From the NCBI GenBank assembly GCA_017311185.1, contig JAESUZ010002694.1, positions 1,302,001 through 1,366,000 on the forward strand: a stretch of DNA of 64,000 nt. Direction: 5' to 3'. Position 1 is the stretch's first letter, and every line of letters starts with the position of its first letter. This document shows, one piece after another, positions 10,879-23,145 of this stretch. Position numbers and translations under genes: made by a program. The notes under the pieces were generated by a model. The model had not been told where the DNA came from, made no database searches, and saw nothing but the letters and a program-made list of their open reading frames with translations. The stretch is from Proteles cristata cristata (taxonomy: Eukaryota; Chordata; Mammalia; Carnivora; Hyaenidae).

Positions 10879-12098
10879 CTAGATGTTAAAAGACAAAGAT
10901 GCGTTAGTTGATGTGGACACAAAACTTTTGTCATTAAGTCAGAAATGCTTTAAAGCGACTGGTTAGGACATATCGGATTTACTTAAAATGATCATTTTCA
11001 ACACAAGAGGAACAAAACCTTGAAAATGATCCACCCAATCAACACTTTTTACATTGTGGTTTGAAAATTTTCCCATGTGCACTGTTGAGTTAAGCAGCTA
11101 ATGGGGTTATTATAGAGATGAATTGAGTTCTTATTCTTATTCAGGCAGAGGAATGTGAAGGGTACTTTTTGTCTTCTTCTCCATAATGAAGGTGGCCGTG
11201 TATTTTTCTAAAGGGGTGGTTTAGCTGGACAAGCAAAAAGACTAGAAAAAGATTTAATTAATACAGCATTTCGTGTCTCACAACTCTCATTCATAAGTTA
11301 TTTTAAATGTGCTCTAGAAATAAAATGAGCTCCCAATTGTTCCCTCTAAAAAGGCCGTTTTTGTCAGCGCAGGGAGTAGCAGTTTATACAATCCTTACAA
11401 TATGCTCAAGCAAGGGCAAAATTAAAATTTCATCAACAAAGGTGAATAGATGGTAACAAATTAATAGGCCATAAAAGGTATAATGAAACAGCACTCACTC
11501 CCCATAGTTTTATCGCTGCTTCCTCATGAGAAAGACGCCTTCAAGTAAATATAAAAAAGATGTATTTAAAATAAACCTGAAAGCCTCTTTTTTTTTTTTC
11601 TTTTTTGCTTTCTTTAGAGAATACTAGAGAGTTGCATTCTTAAATTAGCAGGCGCTTCGGCTTCTGCAGCGTGTGAAGGCACATTCATTTAAACACTAAT
11701 TCTTCCTTTAGAAGCATTTATCTGACAGCCGATTGTCCCCAATAGCCACTTCACAGAAAATGTGACTTGTAAAGACTAACCCTATCTTGATGGTTCAAGG
11801 CTTCTTGGAACAGCTAACATAATGCATAGAGTAAAAGTACTCAGGTCAGTATAAACATTAGACCAACTTAACAGCTGCTGGCTGAATGGTTTCCTAAGAT
11901 GTAAGTTTTTGAAAGCTATTTTTTTCTTCTGAAAACATGTCTCAAAGTTTCCACACATAACAAAACATCGACTTAGGTCCGCTTTGGAATACACAGGAAT
12001 GATTTTCCCCCGGAGGCTCTGACAGTTACAAGTGGTTATCTACCAGCATAAATAATAAAGGAAGCAGAATTTTGGAGCATGCGAATTTTCTTTTCTGC

Positions 12099-12141
12099 AC
12101 GTGCGCGAGCGCGCGCGTGTGTGTTTGTGTGTGTGTGTGTT
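12099..12141. repeat. GC/GT alternating tract
   Basis: cacgtgcgcgagcgcgcgcg leads into (GT)n with one GTTT break. Alternating purine-pyrimidine over about 40 bp. Confidence 0.9.
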
Positions 12142-12780
12142 GACAACTGGTCTAAAATTAACCACACACATATGAATATGGAACTTTCCAGACATGTATT
12201 TCACCTAGTGCAGGGAAATATTATGTGTCAGTCTTACTGAGAGCCTTACAGATTCCCAACTTGTGCTCCCCAGAGGCAACTGGAAACACAGAGGGTAGAT
12301 TTCTATTATAGTGATGTTGATTCTTTTACTTTTAGACTTGAAGAGAAGGAAAAGGCAAGGGGAGAAAATAAAGAAAAACAAAGTAGAAGAGGAAGAGCTT
12401 CAAGAATCTGGCTTGTAGCTAAGACACAGGTACAAAAAGGGTCCCCAGCTCCTGATGAAGCTGGACGGCTGACCTGGGGTGAGGAGCTTATGCAAATGAG
12501 CCCTGCCCTGGCTCTCCCTCTCTGCTACTCTCTTTTCATATCCTTCTCTCTCCAAATTTGTATCTGTGCAGCAGGAGGAAGTGAAATACCAGACTGAGGT
12601 TCCTCTTTGGGGCAGGGTATGAAAGGAATACAGGAGATGGGCTTCAAGCTTCTCACCTTCCTCTTCCCTGGAAAGTGCTACAGAATATATAGGGATCAAG
12701 GTGCCCAGATCTCTGAGCGGTTCCAAATTGTTAAATATATACTTGATTTATTTATGTTTGTTACATATTTCATTTCTTAA

Positions 12781-12883
12781 AAAAAGACTTAATTTTTAAG
12801 TAACCTCTATAGCCAATGTGGGGCTCGAACTTACAACACTAAGATTAAGAGCTGCATGTTCTACCAACTGTGCCAGCCAAAAA
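12781..12883 (-). mobile_element. Older CanSINE family member
   Basis: Minus-oriented: tttttaagtaacctctat, then gtggggctcgaacttac and a head with aactgtgccagcc. It lacks the CT-rich body of the felid SINE, as in the older carnivore tRNA-Lys SINE type. Confidence 0.75.
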
Positions 12884-12891
12884 ATTTTTTT

Positions 12892-13084
12892 GGGGCGCCT
12901 GGGTGGCTCAATTGGTTAAGGACCCGACCTCAGCTCAGGTCATGATCTCGTGGTCTGTGGGTTCAAGCCCCATGCTGGAGTCTGTGCTGACAGCTTAGAG
13001 CCTGGAGCCTGCTTTAGATTCTGTGTCTTCCTCTCCCCTTCCCCCTCCCCAACTCATACTCTGTCTCTTAAAAACAAACCTTAA
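12892..13084 (+). mobile_element. CanSINE
   Basis: Plus-oriented, ggggcgcctgggtggctc head, tail ttaaaaacaaacc. It is directly followed by an oppositely oriented SINE. Confidence 0.93.
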
Positions 13085-13087
13085 AAA

Positions 13088-13301
13088 AATTAAAAAATAT
13101 ATTTTGAACATTTCTTTTGAGAGAGAGGGAGAAAGTATGAGCAGAGGAAGGGCAGAGATAGAGGGAGAGAGAGAATCCCAAGCAGGCTGTGTGTTGTCAG
13201 TGTAGAGCCCAATGCGAGGCTCAGTCCCAGGACTGGGAGATCATGACCTGAGCTGAAATCAAGAGTTGGATGCTTAACGGACTGAGCCACCCAGGTGCCC
13301 C
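13088..13301 (-). mobile_element. CanSINE
   Basis: Minus-oriented, agagagagggagaaag body, head ending gagccacccaggtgcccc. With the preceding plus copy it forms an inverted SINE pair about 410 bp long. Confidence 0.93.
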
Positions 13302-13585
13302 ATATATTTCTTTTTTTTTTTTTAAACTCAAAAGTAATCAGATATCATCAGAAGGCTGTTGGATATAAAACTGTAGAGTTTCTACATGTTAAACTTTTAG
13401 ATTGGATTGTTTTGGGCACATCTTAAAATCAAGAGTTATTCATCAGGGAATCCAGACAGCTTCCAAAGACAAACATAAGCCCACCAAAAGAGATCACAGA
13501 TAAGAACAGAATTTATTTGCATAGACATTTACATTACTTAACTTAAAACTGGTAGACAGTTCATTTACATTAACAGACTGAATTA

Positions 13586-13828
13586 AAAAAATTTCTTTTT
13601 AAGTTTATTTATTTTGAGAGAGAGCGAGCGAGAGTGAGGACGCGTGTACATACGTACGCACACACACACACAGGGGCATACACAGCTTGGGGAGGGGTGC
13701 AGAGGAAGGGAGAGAGAATCCCAGTGCAGAGCCCTTATACGGGACTCAATCCCATGAAGTGTGAGATCATGACCTGAGTTGAAATTTTGACTCTGTCAAA
13801 ATCATGACCTGAGCCACCCAGGCACCCC
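13586..13828 (-). mobile_element. CanSINE with CA-repeat expansion
   Basis: Minus-oriented. The body has gagcgagcgagag, then an acgcgtgtacatacgtacg stretch and (CA)n at about 13,659-13,672. The head is interrupted and ends gagccacccaggcacccc. Confidence 0.88.
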
Positions 13829-15264
13829 AATGGATCGAATTTCTGATAAAAATCTGCAGAGATTTTGCCTGTAACAATAAAAATCTATAAAATTTCTCTC
13901 AGAATATTTCAAGTTGGATCGCTAATCCTACATACCAGGGTTTTGTCAAATTACAGCTCATTTCTTAGAATAATTCTCCCTACATTTGCCTTGAAAAGTA
14001 AAGTGTGTTCTGCTTCTCCAGCAGATGACTCTGACTTTAGATTACAATTAACCTTTAAAGAATTCTTACTTCACGGAGCCCAGGGAATTCAGAGATCAGG
14101 CACAGGTCTAAAATCCTGGTCCCCCTACACTTAGGTAAATAGCATCATTTCACCTGACTGTTGAGGTAAACACACAAGAAGTAAAGACTCATTAAATGCC
14201 AGTACAATCCAGCATTCTTAAAAGATCTTGTCCTTCTCTTGGGAAGAATTTGAAAGGCATTGGATTGTTAGTTCTGGAAATGGAAACATTTTACTGTAGT
14301 TGAAAACAAATCATTCACAAGTAGCCTCCATTAATGTGCTTCATTCTCAATGGATGGGCCATCCGGATGGACACAGAGGCAGTGAGAACTAAGATCCAGG
14401 CAGTTTATGGAGAATAAAGATTTCTAAACACTGGTGGTTTTGTGATCTCAACAACGGTCCCTGAGGAACTGGCCTCAGACTGCTGACTCATTACACACAG
14501 CTGTCACGTGAGCAGATCATTCGCTCACTAATGACTCCATTAAACACCATTCTGGGCTGCGGTTGAGCATGTTTGCATCATCATGTGCCGCGTGAGAAAA
14601 CAGAATCAAAACTTAGGAGCACAGAAGGGGCTGCCTTGTTGGAAAGGAGCTGGGAAGGTTTTTATCCAAGCCAGTGACATAAAACAAATTTACTGGAGAC
14701 TTCGGAGAGGTAACTCCCTAAAATTGAGAAACATATCTCTACTAGGTTTACCTATGTGTAAGTATATAATTCACAAGGTCCCAAATTGTGCAATAATTGA
14801 ATTTTTAATTTGTTGCTTGCCACAGAATGGGGGCCACTGGCTCACCTATGCAGGTAATGTATTTGCTAATTTGCAACAATTCCAAAACTTATCTCAAGCC
14901 CAGAGAGGGAAAGCCTGTGCAACTGTGTGGGTCTATTTATTAGCGATTAAAAGCAAAGGATAAAATCCTCCTTCTGCACTGAAATTCCTGTTTACCACTT
15001 TTGATAGTTGCTAATGGATTTTACACCTGCACATTTTGAACTATATAAATTGTGTGAAAGTTGTGGGGAACTAATTGTCTCTGGTGAGAAGGTACAGGTG
15101 CAGATATAATGAACAGTAGCAGATTACTCTTCAAAACCATCTACCTGTTAATATAAAACATCATTTGACAATGCAACTGTGTGCCTGTTTTTCTTTTTAA
15201 GTACGAGAAGAAATTGTTTCTTACAGGGGAAGATTTTTAAAGTAGTGACAACCTACCAGTCTGT

Positions 15265-15365
15265 TCATCCAACAAATATTACTAAGTGCCTATTATGCAT
15301 CAGGCACTGCCATGTATGCTATAATAAAGACAAATGGGTAAATCCAATATTAATGGGAAGAGGCA
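15265..15365 (+). repeat. MIR/L3-like fragment
   Basis: caacaaatattactaagtgc, ctattatgcatcaggcactg, then ataataaagacaaatggg. Confidence 0.55.
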
Positions 15366-17429
15366 AGATGATTCTAGGAACCAGATGAGAAATGGATGGG
15401 CTTATGAAGACTTCAGACACTACTTCTGAGTAGACCATCAAAGGTTTACATCTGATTACTAGAAAATGTGAAAAGGTATGATGGGCCATTGTTATCCAAG
15501 CCAGCTGCTTCCTTATTCAGATAATTAGAGATAATAAATCATGTTGTAGGTGCTCAGAGAATGCTAATTATGTGAACATTCTAGAACACATATCAGTTGC
15601 TTAATACAGCTGTAAGGTTGTATGCTGTGTATTAGAAATGTATTTTTCCCCTTGAATTGCTCAAAGAATGAAATACGTGTGCATGCACATAAAGTATGGC
15701 CCAACAGCTACTGTCTATGCCTCGGTTAAATAAGTATGAAATTCACAAACAGTGGGCCTTCTTATTCTCTTTCAGGGCTGCGTAAGTCCTGCTTGGATGA
15801 AAATCGTTAGCCTAGTAGACTCATCCTGACTTTGACTCCCAGGTGGTGATTTTAAGACTTGTAAGATTTAACATACCCACAGAGCACAAAAACATTCTGG
15901 CTTATCAAAACATATCTATAATATGTAACATATATTTTACATATATTTATATAATACCTAGTCAATTTTATATGCATAGAAGCTTTCCAATCATGTTCCT
16001 CTGAGGTTCTGGGTGGTAACTCAAGACAACCTTGTGTAAGGGGGGAGGAGCTGAAAGGCTCCTGACACAGGCCGGCCTCCTACCTGCCTCTGAGGATGGT
16101 TACTTCGTAGGCCATGGAAAGACGGTATCATTGGTGGGCATGTACCTTATTGAAATCCTCAGTTGGGTTCTTCTGCATGACGTGACCTTAGGAATGGCCT
16201 CCTGGTCCTCAAATTTAGAGGTACTCTGACATATACTGTATGCCAGCCAAAGCCCCGAACTCCAAATTTTTTCTGGTATTAGTGGAAGTATATACTACAG
16301 ATATATGCACCTTTAAAATATTTGTAATCGCTCTGCTTCTGAATTTATTTAGAGTTTTGTTTAAAGGAAGGTGAATTCATTTAGTGTTAACTAATTTTAT
16401 CCTTAAAAATCTTAGAGCAGTTTGTAGATTCTGCAGCTGAACAGGGAAGAAACATTTCCCTAGACATTACATAAGGTTTAAGTATTTACATGTGCTTTAA
16501 TGTGTCTCTGAGTATTGCTAAGTTATGGTAAGCTGTTAGTTATACACATATACAAAAACCATAAACATGAAAATGGAATTAATGATATTATTTTAATGTG
16601 AAAAGATGAAAATTAAAAAAGGTACATTTATAAAAATAATAATCAAATAAAAGTGCGCTTTAACAACAACAAAAAAATGAGACTTACCCATTGACTACCA
16701 AACTGGATCATGCCATGGAGAGGAAAAAAAAAAGATGATGAAGGAGAACATAGGGGAAGAGTAAAAAATGATGAAAAGTAATTACAATGAGAAAAGAGGC
16801 AACAAAATGTCAACTTAAACAGATAATCTAAGAAAAACAGATCCATTTTCATCTAATTGCCACTCTCAACAAAAATAAATCATGGGGTAAATAAGTTGTG
16901 TTTTTGAACATAGAACCCAACAAAACATGAATCGAAGTGAAACAATGGGATATTTATTAAAATCAAAGGGAAAAAAAAAGAAGCCTAATTTTTAAAGTAC
17001 ATTTCTACTCGATCTTTGAAAAGAAATAAGGAAACTTTTGCATAAATAAATTATTTCGTATGCTATTTCTGTGTCTTGTTTTTTGAATGCAAACTCAGGA
17101 TACTCTAGATTTGTATAAACAAAGCAGGTAGCTTTCTAGCTTTCTTATTTGCTTGTGAAAAGCAAGCTTTATGTAAATATACAACACCTAAGCTGTTAAA
17201 AGGTATATCTGAAATTCAACAGCCACTTGTAAAATCTTAGGCAGTCTTCATATAAAAAAGAAGAAACTGACATGAACAAAGAATAAAGGGCCTTCCATTA
17301 TTATAGTAAAGAAAAGATCAAACACTTCTATTGGAGAACTTTGTCTCTGAATCTAAACAAGCCAGAAACTTCTGGTAAGAGCCTCCAGTATCCCATGCTG
17401 CATATCCACATGTCACATGGTTCGCTTAC

Positions 17430-17577
17430 CTCTTGTCCTCCATCCAGGGCACAAAGTTTGGCACTTTGCTTTCTGGCATCGACTAATACATTAAACATTG
17501 TACACACAGAAGCTGGGATGCGCAAGTCAGTTGTTTTGCTTGCCTTTTGCAGCTTGAGTTCAAATGCAGCTCTGGTT
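17430..17577 (-). CDS. CADPS2: CADPS2 exon [22 protein letters not shown] block
   Basis: 148 nt on the minus strand. A completes Arg from exon E. Then 49 codons read [40 protein letters not shown] and LCALDGGQE, ending in phase 0. The donor is CAAGAG|gtaagc (strong). The acceptor gttttaatgactag has a poor pyrimidine tract. [11 protein letters not shown] is a signature of the CAPS/Munc13 homology domain. VDARKQSAK appears to differ from the human VDAKKQSTK as recalled. The exon sits 1.4 kb from exon E and 6.6 kb from exon G. Confidence 0.97.
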
Positions 17578-18971
17578 CTAGTCATTAAAACATGAATTCA
17601 TAGTAAGTAATTTGGAAATACGTCTCATGTGTTCAGTAAAAGTGAAATCAACACAAGATGCTAATTTAAAACATGCAAATACGGAGTAGCGCACTACTCG
17701 GGAGCTAGGGGATGGGACGCTCTTCTTTTGCAGGTGTCTCACAGGAGAGATCACGGAGATATTTTTATATCATACAGAGCCTTTGCAGCCATGCAGAGAG
17801 TATCTCTACCTCAATGAAGCTATTTGCTACATTTCATGTATAACTCTTAATGGAAAGACCTCTTAGTTTTACTTAACTGTCTGGATTAATTTTCGAGTAT
17901 AAAAGTCACTTCCTTCTCTGGATTAAAGCAGAACAAATCCTCGGCATGAGGGTTTACCAAATCAAAAAGAGTACAAGTCTGGAAAACTCTAAAACACCAT
18001 AATTAATGTACAATGGAGAATGCAGAAATCTTTTGTTATCACTTAGGCTTTCTTTCAAATACCCAAAGTTGTAGACAGTTGTTTGAAAGAAACTGTGGAA
18101 CAGGCTATTTGGAACTTTTTTTTTGCTAAAGTATCCAGAGAACCTTCATAGATTTGAGGCCTGAGAATCACATATGACAAACATGATTTTTTAAACATTA
18201 AATAATCAAATTTATGGCCTTGCCTTAGAAAGCCCCTGAACCTTATTCTAAAGGCAGGGTTGCTCTTACTTTGAAGAATTCAGGATTGTTCAATTTCTCC
18301 AACCAGTGTTTACTCCAATATGCTGCCCACACTGTCCTTGTACTGTCATGAACAAGGGCAATGGGAAGAACAATGCTTTGCTAATTAGAGATATGACGCT
18401 GATTTTGTAGGAAATGTAAAAAAGAGAAAAAAAAAATGAAAGCACACCTGGAAGAATCCAAAGCCTTATAACTTATTTCCGGTTAAGTTCTGGAGAATAT
18501 AAATGGACACTTGGAACTCATTTGATGTGGACAGAGACTACCAGAAGACAGAAGAATCAATGGGCCTGGGCAAAATTTGAGTTTGCCATGCCATCTCATA
18601 GCGTACAGACATAGTGCATGACGCATTAAGTACTTAGCAGGGCTTTTCCGTAGGTCTCCGGAAGTGCTGCCTTGGGAATTTAAAGCACAGTATTCCCAGG
18701 GAGACAACAATAAACACAACAGAAATGATTACTATAGTATGGATGCCACTGATGAGGGCAATGGTAAGGAGGCCTAAACAAAAAGTTTCAGGCCAATTTT
18801 GTCAGTTATGGGAGTCCCCAGAATTTAGGTCTGAGAACCTCATGTCCATTAAATTTTGTAACCGTAGTACATATCGGAACCTTCCTGGGACAATTATGTA
18901 ACAGGTGCTTGGTGAAAAGTGCCACTTTGGCTGCTGACATACTAAGCAGCAACTAGAAAACATGGGTCTAC
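17578..18971 (-). other. CADPS2: CADPS2 intron between exons E and F
   Basis: 1,394 bp. No repeat, RNA gene or extra exon is recognised. The sequence is unique-looking and AT-rich. Confidence 0.85.
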
Positions 18972-19127
18972 CTTTTGACACAGGCCTCTATCATATCACT
19001 GGCCATTAGTTTAAGTCTTTGCTCTAAGTGGTGGGCAAATTCTTGTTCTGGCCAGTGTAGATCAAAGACAAACATTTGCAGTGCATCCAGTTTCCAAAAA
19101 AGGTCTTCTGATGTTGCTGAGCCATTG
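18972..19127 (-). CDS. CADPS2: CADPS2 exon [16 protein letters not shown] block
   Basis: 156 nt on the minus strand, phase 2 in and phase 2 out. C completes Thr. Then codons read [40 protein letters not shown] and [11 protein letters not shown], ending in AG, which joins A of exon F to give Arg. [11 protein letters not shown] and [13 protein letters not shown] are conserved in all CAPS proteins, and [15 protein letters not shown] is the CADPS2 version. The acceptor has a clear pyrimidine tract (ctcctttttcttctag) and the donor is AAAAG|gtagac. The length is a multiple of three with equal phases, so loss would keep the frame but remove a conserved block. Confidence 0.97.
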
Positions 19128-20254
19128 CTAGAAGAAAAAGGAGAAATGAAGAGCATCATGAATGGCCACGGTTAGCTATGAGGATCAACAATGCATTGCT
19201 TTTTGCTTTTCTGCGTCAATAGCTATTAGTAAAAAAAAAAAAAAAGCACTAAAATCTTTAATCATGGATATCTTCTTTATTCAACCTTCTAAATCTCTTC
19301 CTTTTTACTTCTTCTTAATAAGGCGAGGCAAAAAACCCAAAAAGAAATAGAAATGAATATAGTAGTGAAGTTTCATAGAAAGGGGTAGCATGGATAAGAA
19401 ATCAAATTGTACACGGATGAACATTTTAAATGCTTTTTACCAGTCTGTAAAATAAAGATAAAATTCAAAAATGTTTCCTCCTAGAAATTCAGGAAAGTAT
19501 GTTTTACTTAAGAAAACCCATATGACAGTAACTGGAAGCTTTACTCTTCTACTCAGGCATATGTACGTGTCCTCATCATCATCATGGCTTCTGTGTGTCT
19601 ACAGACAGGGATGTAGTGGACAGCATCCTTAAAGTTCTCAATTACAGGTAGAGGTGAAACAGGTACTTCCAGTGGAATATCAGGCTGGGAAGGGAAGCCA
19701 ATCTCATGCCCATAGTGAAATGTTTTTTGACTTTTCTAGCTCATAATTAAACCTAACAGTACAAGGTATATATACGGTCTAACAGAGAAATGACATTCAG
19801 GGTGCTCTGAAGTGGGATCCAAATCCTGTATTTCAGATGGTTCCATCTATCTATCTAACCGTGGAACCTAGCTCTGCTCTGCGTTCACTGCTGTGGTAAA
19901 ATTACTGCGGAGGACTAGAACTTCATCCCATGTGTGAAGGTAGTTTGTAACAAAGTACATATAACATTTGGGCAAAGGATGATAGTACTCCTTTCCTTTA
20001 TGCAAGTATATAGCCTAAGAAGGAAACAGATGCTTTGAAAGTAAACTACTTCTGTATTAAAACACACTGAAACTTAAGAATAAAAGGAGAAAAAAAGCTC
20101 CTGAATGATTCATTTTGCCCCAGCTTTCCCATAACCATTTCACATATATTAACCTAAAAGTTCTATTTTGAGTGTGCAAAAGAAAATCAGAGAAATAAAA
20201 TAATTTATCACAAGAACACAGTAGAAAATGTTTATGAAAATAAAATTCTTTTAA

Positions 20255-20463
20255 TTTGTAAAAAAATGTTTATTTTTGAAAGAGAGAGAGAGAGCGAGTG
20301 GGTCAGGGGCAGAGAGAGAGAGGGAGACAGAATCTGAAGCAGGCTCCAGGCTCCAAGCTGTCAGCACAGAGCTGGACACAGGGCTTGAACTCACAAACCT
20401 CGAGATCATAATCTGAGCCGAAGTCGGACACTTAACCGACTTAGCGACCCAGGTGCCCCTATA
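20255..20463 (-). mobile_element. CanSINE
   Basis: Minus-oriented, gagtgggtcaggggcag body, head ending cgacccaggtgcccc. Perfect 18-bp duplication aaaataaaattcttttaa at 20237-20254 and 20464-20481. Confidence 0.95.
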
Positions 20464-21620
20464 AAAATAAAATTCTTTTAAATATCCACTTTCTCTAGCT
20501 AAATATATCTTAATTAGTTGGCTTAAAAAAATCACCGTCTCTGGCTAATTAAAAACTTATTTGCCTCCACTCCCTCCACCTCAGCACCTTCCCTGCATTA
20601 CCAGCCTACTTTGTGTTCCTTCTCCCAATTTGCCTGTAATTCCTCATCGTCTCCTTGCCTAAGGTTAAATTCTCAAAGGGCGATTTTCAGCAAAACACAA
20701 AACGCCAGCCACAGCTCTTTACTCAATATCTCTTAACACCTTAAAAATCAGTGCCCCCAAAATACCATTCATCAGAAGAACCAGACAACACCATGTTGAT
20801 GTTGATGTGAAAAATGTTAGAAAAAACACCATACTTGGTGCTCCCTTTTGCTGTGTTTATAATAAACATAAGAGGAAAAAATGACCAGGCAAATTCCTCT
20901 TATATATCCATAGTATACAGTGCAGTAGCTTAGAGGATCTAGATTTTAAAAATAATTGAATATAATTGGTTAAAGAAGCAAATCTGCTACTAATCATTTT
21001 TTACTTTGGAGAAATGTAAGTAGCTATTTGAAACATGAATGTATACTTACCAACATAACAAAACAATAAAAGCCATCATTTAACAAAATCTGAAATAGTG
21101 AAGGTGGAATTCTATTGAAAATGGACTTTCTCATAACATTATAACAAAGTTTTACAGAGAGTATGGATAGATGTTCTGTTCTTTGATGCTATGGTAAGAC
21201 TCTAGAATAATAAATGTACTTAGTAGGAATGTAATTATGGTAACAAGTATTTGTTATAATTAGATAAAAAATGTAAATTGGTTTTCCATTGAGCTGAAAT
21301 ATATAACCTGCAATTTACTCAGAACTTTTTCATTTTAAAATTATTTCTAATCAGTGACCTATTTCGAAATTATTATTAACAGATTAAAGAATTCAAATGT
21401 GAATAAAGGATTCTGAGAAAATTTCCTAAAACCACCAGTAGGAAACTTATCTAATTGGCATCTACTTTTAGAGCTAAAAAAAGAACACCCCAGGTGATAC
21501 ATACATACATTAGTAGATGAGGATGTACAAGCCATAGTTGTATTGTACTTTTAATTCTTGACATACATGTAATGGAATTATTTGGGGGTATTTAATGCTT
21601 TGTAACAAAAATTTTAATAA

Positions 21621-21732
21621 CTGGGCACCTGGCTGTCTCAGTCAGTGGAGCATGCCACTCTTGATCTCAGGGCTGTGGGTTCAAGTCCCACATTGGGAGT
21701 AGAGATTACTTAAAAAAATAAAAATAAAATCA
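21621..21732 (+). mobile_element. Older CanSINE family member
   Basis: Plus-oriented: ctgggcacctggctgtct head, ggttcaagtcccacattggg B-box region, then a short gagattacttaaaaaaat tail with no CT-rich body. Confidence 0.82.
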
Positions 21733-22514
21733 TTAACAATCCCCTCCCCCACCCGGCAAATCAAAAAATAAAAAAACTAGTTGTGACAACATCATAACAT
21801 AAATAAGTAATTCTGAGTGCCTTGCTCAAGGGCCTATTGTTGATAATCCTAGCAGGAAAATATAATGGTGACTAATGTGTAAAACATATTTTTTTATTTA
21901 CTCAGAATGATTAAAGTATGAGCACTCTATTTACAAAGCCACGGTTTGTCCTGATTCATGTCCTGAGATGCAGGTCATTTTACAAAGGGGCTCCCAATAA
22001 GGAGAGTCAGGTTTCGGAGATATCTCAAAGCTAATAAAATAATAATGACAAAAAAAAAATCTAAATTTCACAAGGTAATGCCCACAATGGTGTTCTTGGT
22101 TAAAATCAAGGGTGGTAAACAGATGAGGAATGAGGAAGAGGAGAAGTGAAATTACACAACAGTACAAAGAAGCACAAAAAACATAAACGCAGAAAGATTC
22201 ATCATACTTCCTAGATCATTGCCAAGCACACACAGACACCACTCTACACAGTAACGGCCCAAAGCATTTGCCTGAAAGAAAAAGATTCACATGTCATGTA
22301 ATATCCTAATAATAAACGTGGGGCATAGTGATGATGTTTAACTTGGAGAAGTGTTGCTGAGCTGTCTGGCAAGTTATTCTTCTCTTTCTTGGTCTTTCTT
22401 TTCTTGACTGTATGCAGCCTTGACTGGGAGCAGGTTTAACAGTGGTGGGAGGACTGGCACACAGGATGTTGGACCAGTTCTTAGTTAATATACTCTCAGG
22501 AAGCCTCATATGTG

Positions 22515-22745
22515 AATGAGAGGAGTGAGCGCTTTGCAGTCAGGCAGACCTGAGTTCGAAACTCGATTCTATCTCTCACTTACTGTGAGACCTTGGGCAA
22601 GTTCTGTTTCTTACCTTCTTTAGGACTTTGTTTCCTTAACTGTAAAATAGGGACAGTGACACTTACCTCACAGGGTTATTATAAGGCTTACGTGAGATAA
22701 AAAATTTGGTGCTCTACCTGGGACATAATAAATGCTCATTAAATG
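22515..22745 (+). repeat. MIR SINE, near full length
   Basis: gcagtcaggcagacctgagt, gagaccttgggcaagttctg, ttccttaactgtaaaatagg, ctcacagggttattataagg and gacataataaatgctc in the MIR order. Confidence 0.88.
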
Positions 22746-22929
22746 GCAGCTATTTTTCTTCCTCTAATATTCTTTCTAGATAACTTCATAGAAGATCTTG
22801 GGCAAAACATGGACTATTATTGAGTTCATCTGATTGCTATGAGGCTCATATTTTTGAAAACTATACAGTTATGAATAATGATGATTGATGACAGTAATAC
22901 AATAAAAATCATAATGTAGAATAGGACTG

Positions 22930-23145
22930 ATTATTGATTGCGAGTCTAGGATGTGCCAGTCACTTTTCTCAGTTTTTTCTTTTTTTTCTTCTCACAAAAA
23001 TGTCTCTCAATTAGGTACCATAACCATTTCAGAACTGAGGAAACTGAGGCTAAGAAAGAACTTAATGAATAATAAGCTAGGGTCTAAATTCAGGGCTGCT
23101 CAATTCAAAGCCTGTGTACTTTTCGTTTTAATGACTTTTAGTTTG
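22930..23145 (+). repeat. MIR SINE
   Basis: ctaggatgtgccagtcactt, ggtaccataaccatttcag, gaggaaactgaggctaag and attcaaagcctgtgtact. Confidence 0.75.

Larger units (their letters stand above)
10879..17429 (-). other. CADPS2: CADPS2 intron between exons F and G
   Basis: 6,551 bp. Bases 10,880-12,770 are free of recognised interspersed repeats apart from a GT-rich tract near 12.1 kb. Then come an old CanSINE, two head-to-tail felid SINEs of opposite orientation (12,892-13,301) and another SINE at 13,586-13,828. Bases 13.9-15.2 kb and 15.4-17.4 kb show nothing I can name except AT-rich sequence and a short MIR/L3-like piece at about 15.27 kb. Confidence 0.8.

Noticed and set aside
14583..14963. 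126-codon open frame, plus strand
   Set aside because: No motif or family resemblance, antisense to CADPS2 and in unremarkable intron sequence.
22306..22509. 67-codon basic open frame, minus strand
   Set aside because: NWSNILCASPPTTVKPAPSQ and the basic part look protein-like, but the upstream end abuts a MIR. No splice sites fit the CADPS2 phases, and exon D already joins exon E in phase.
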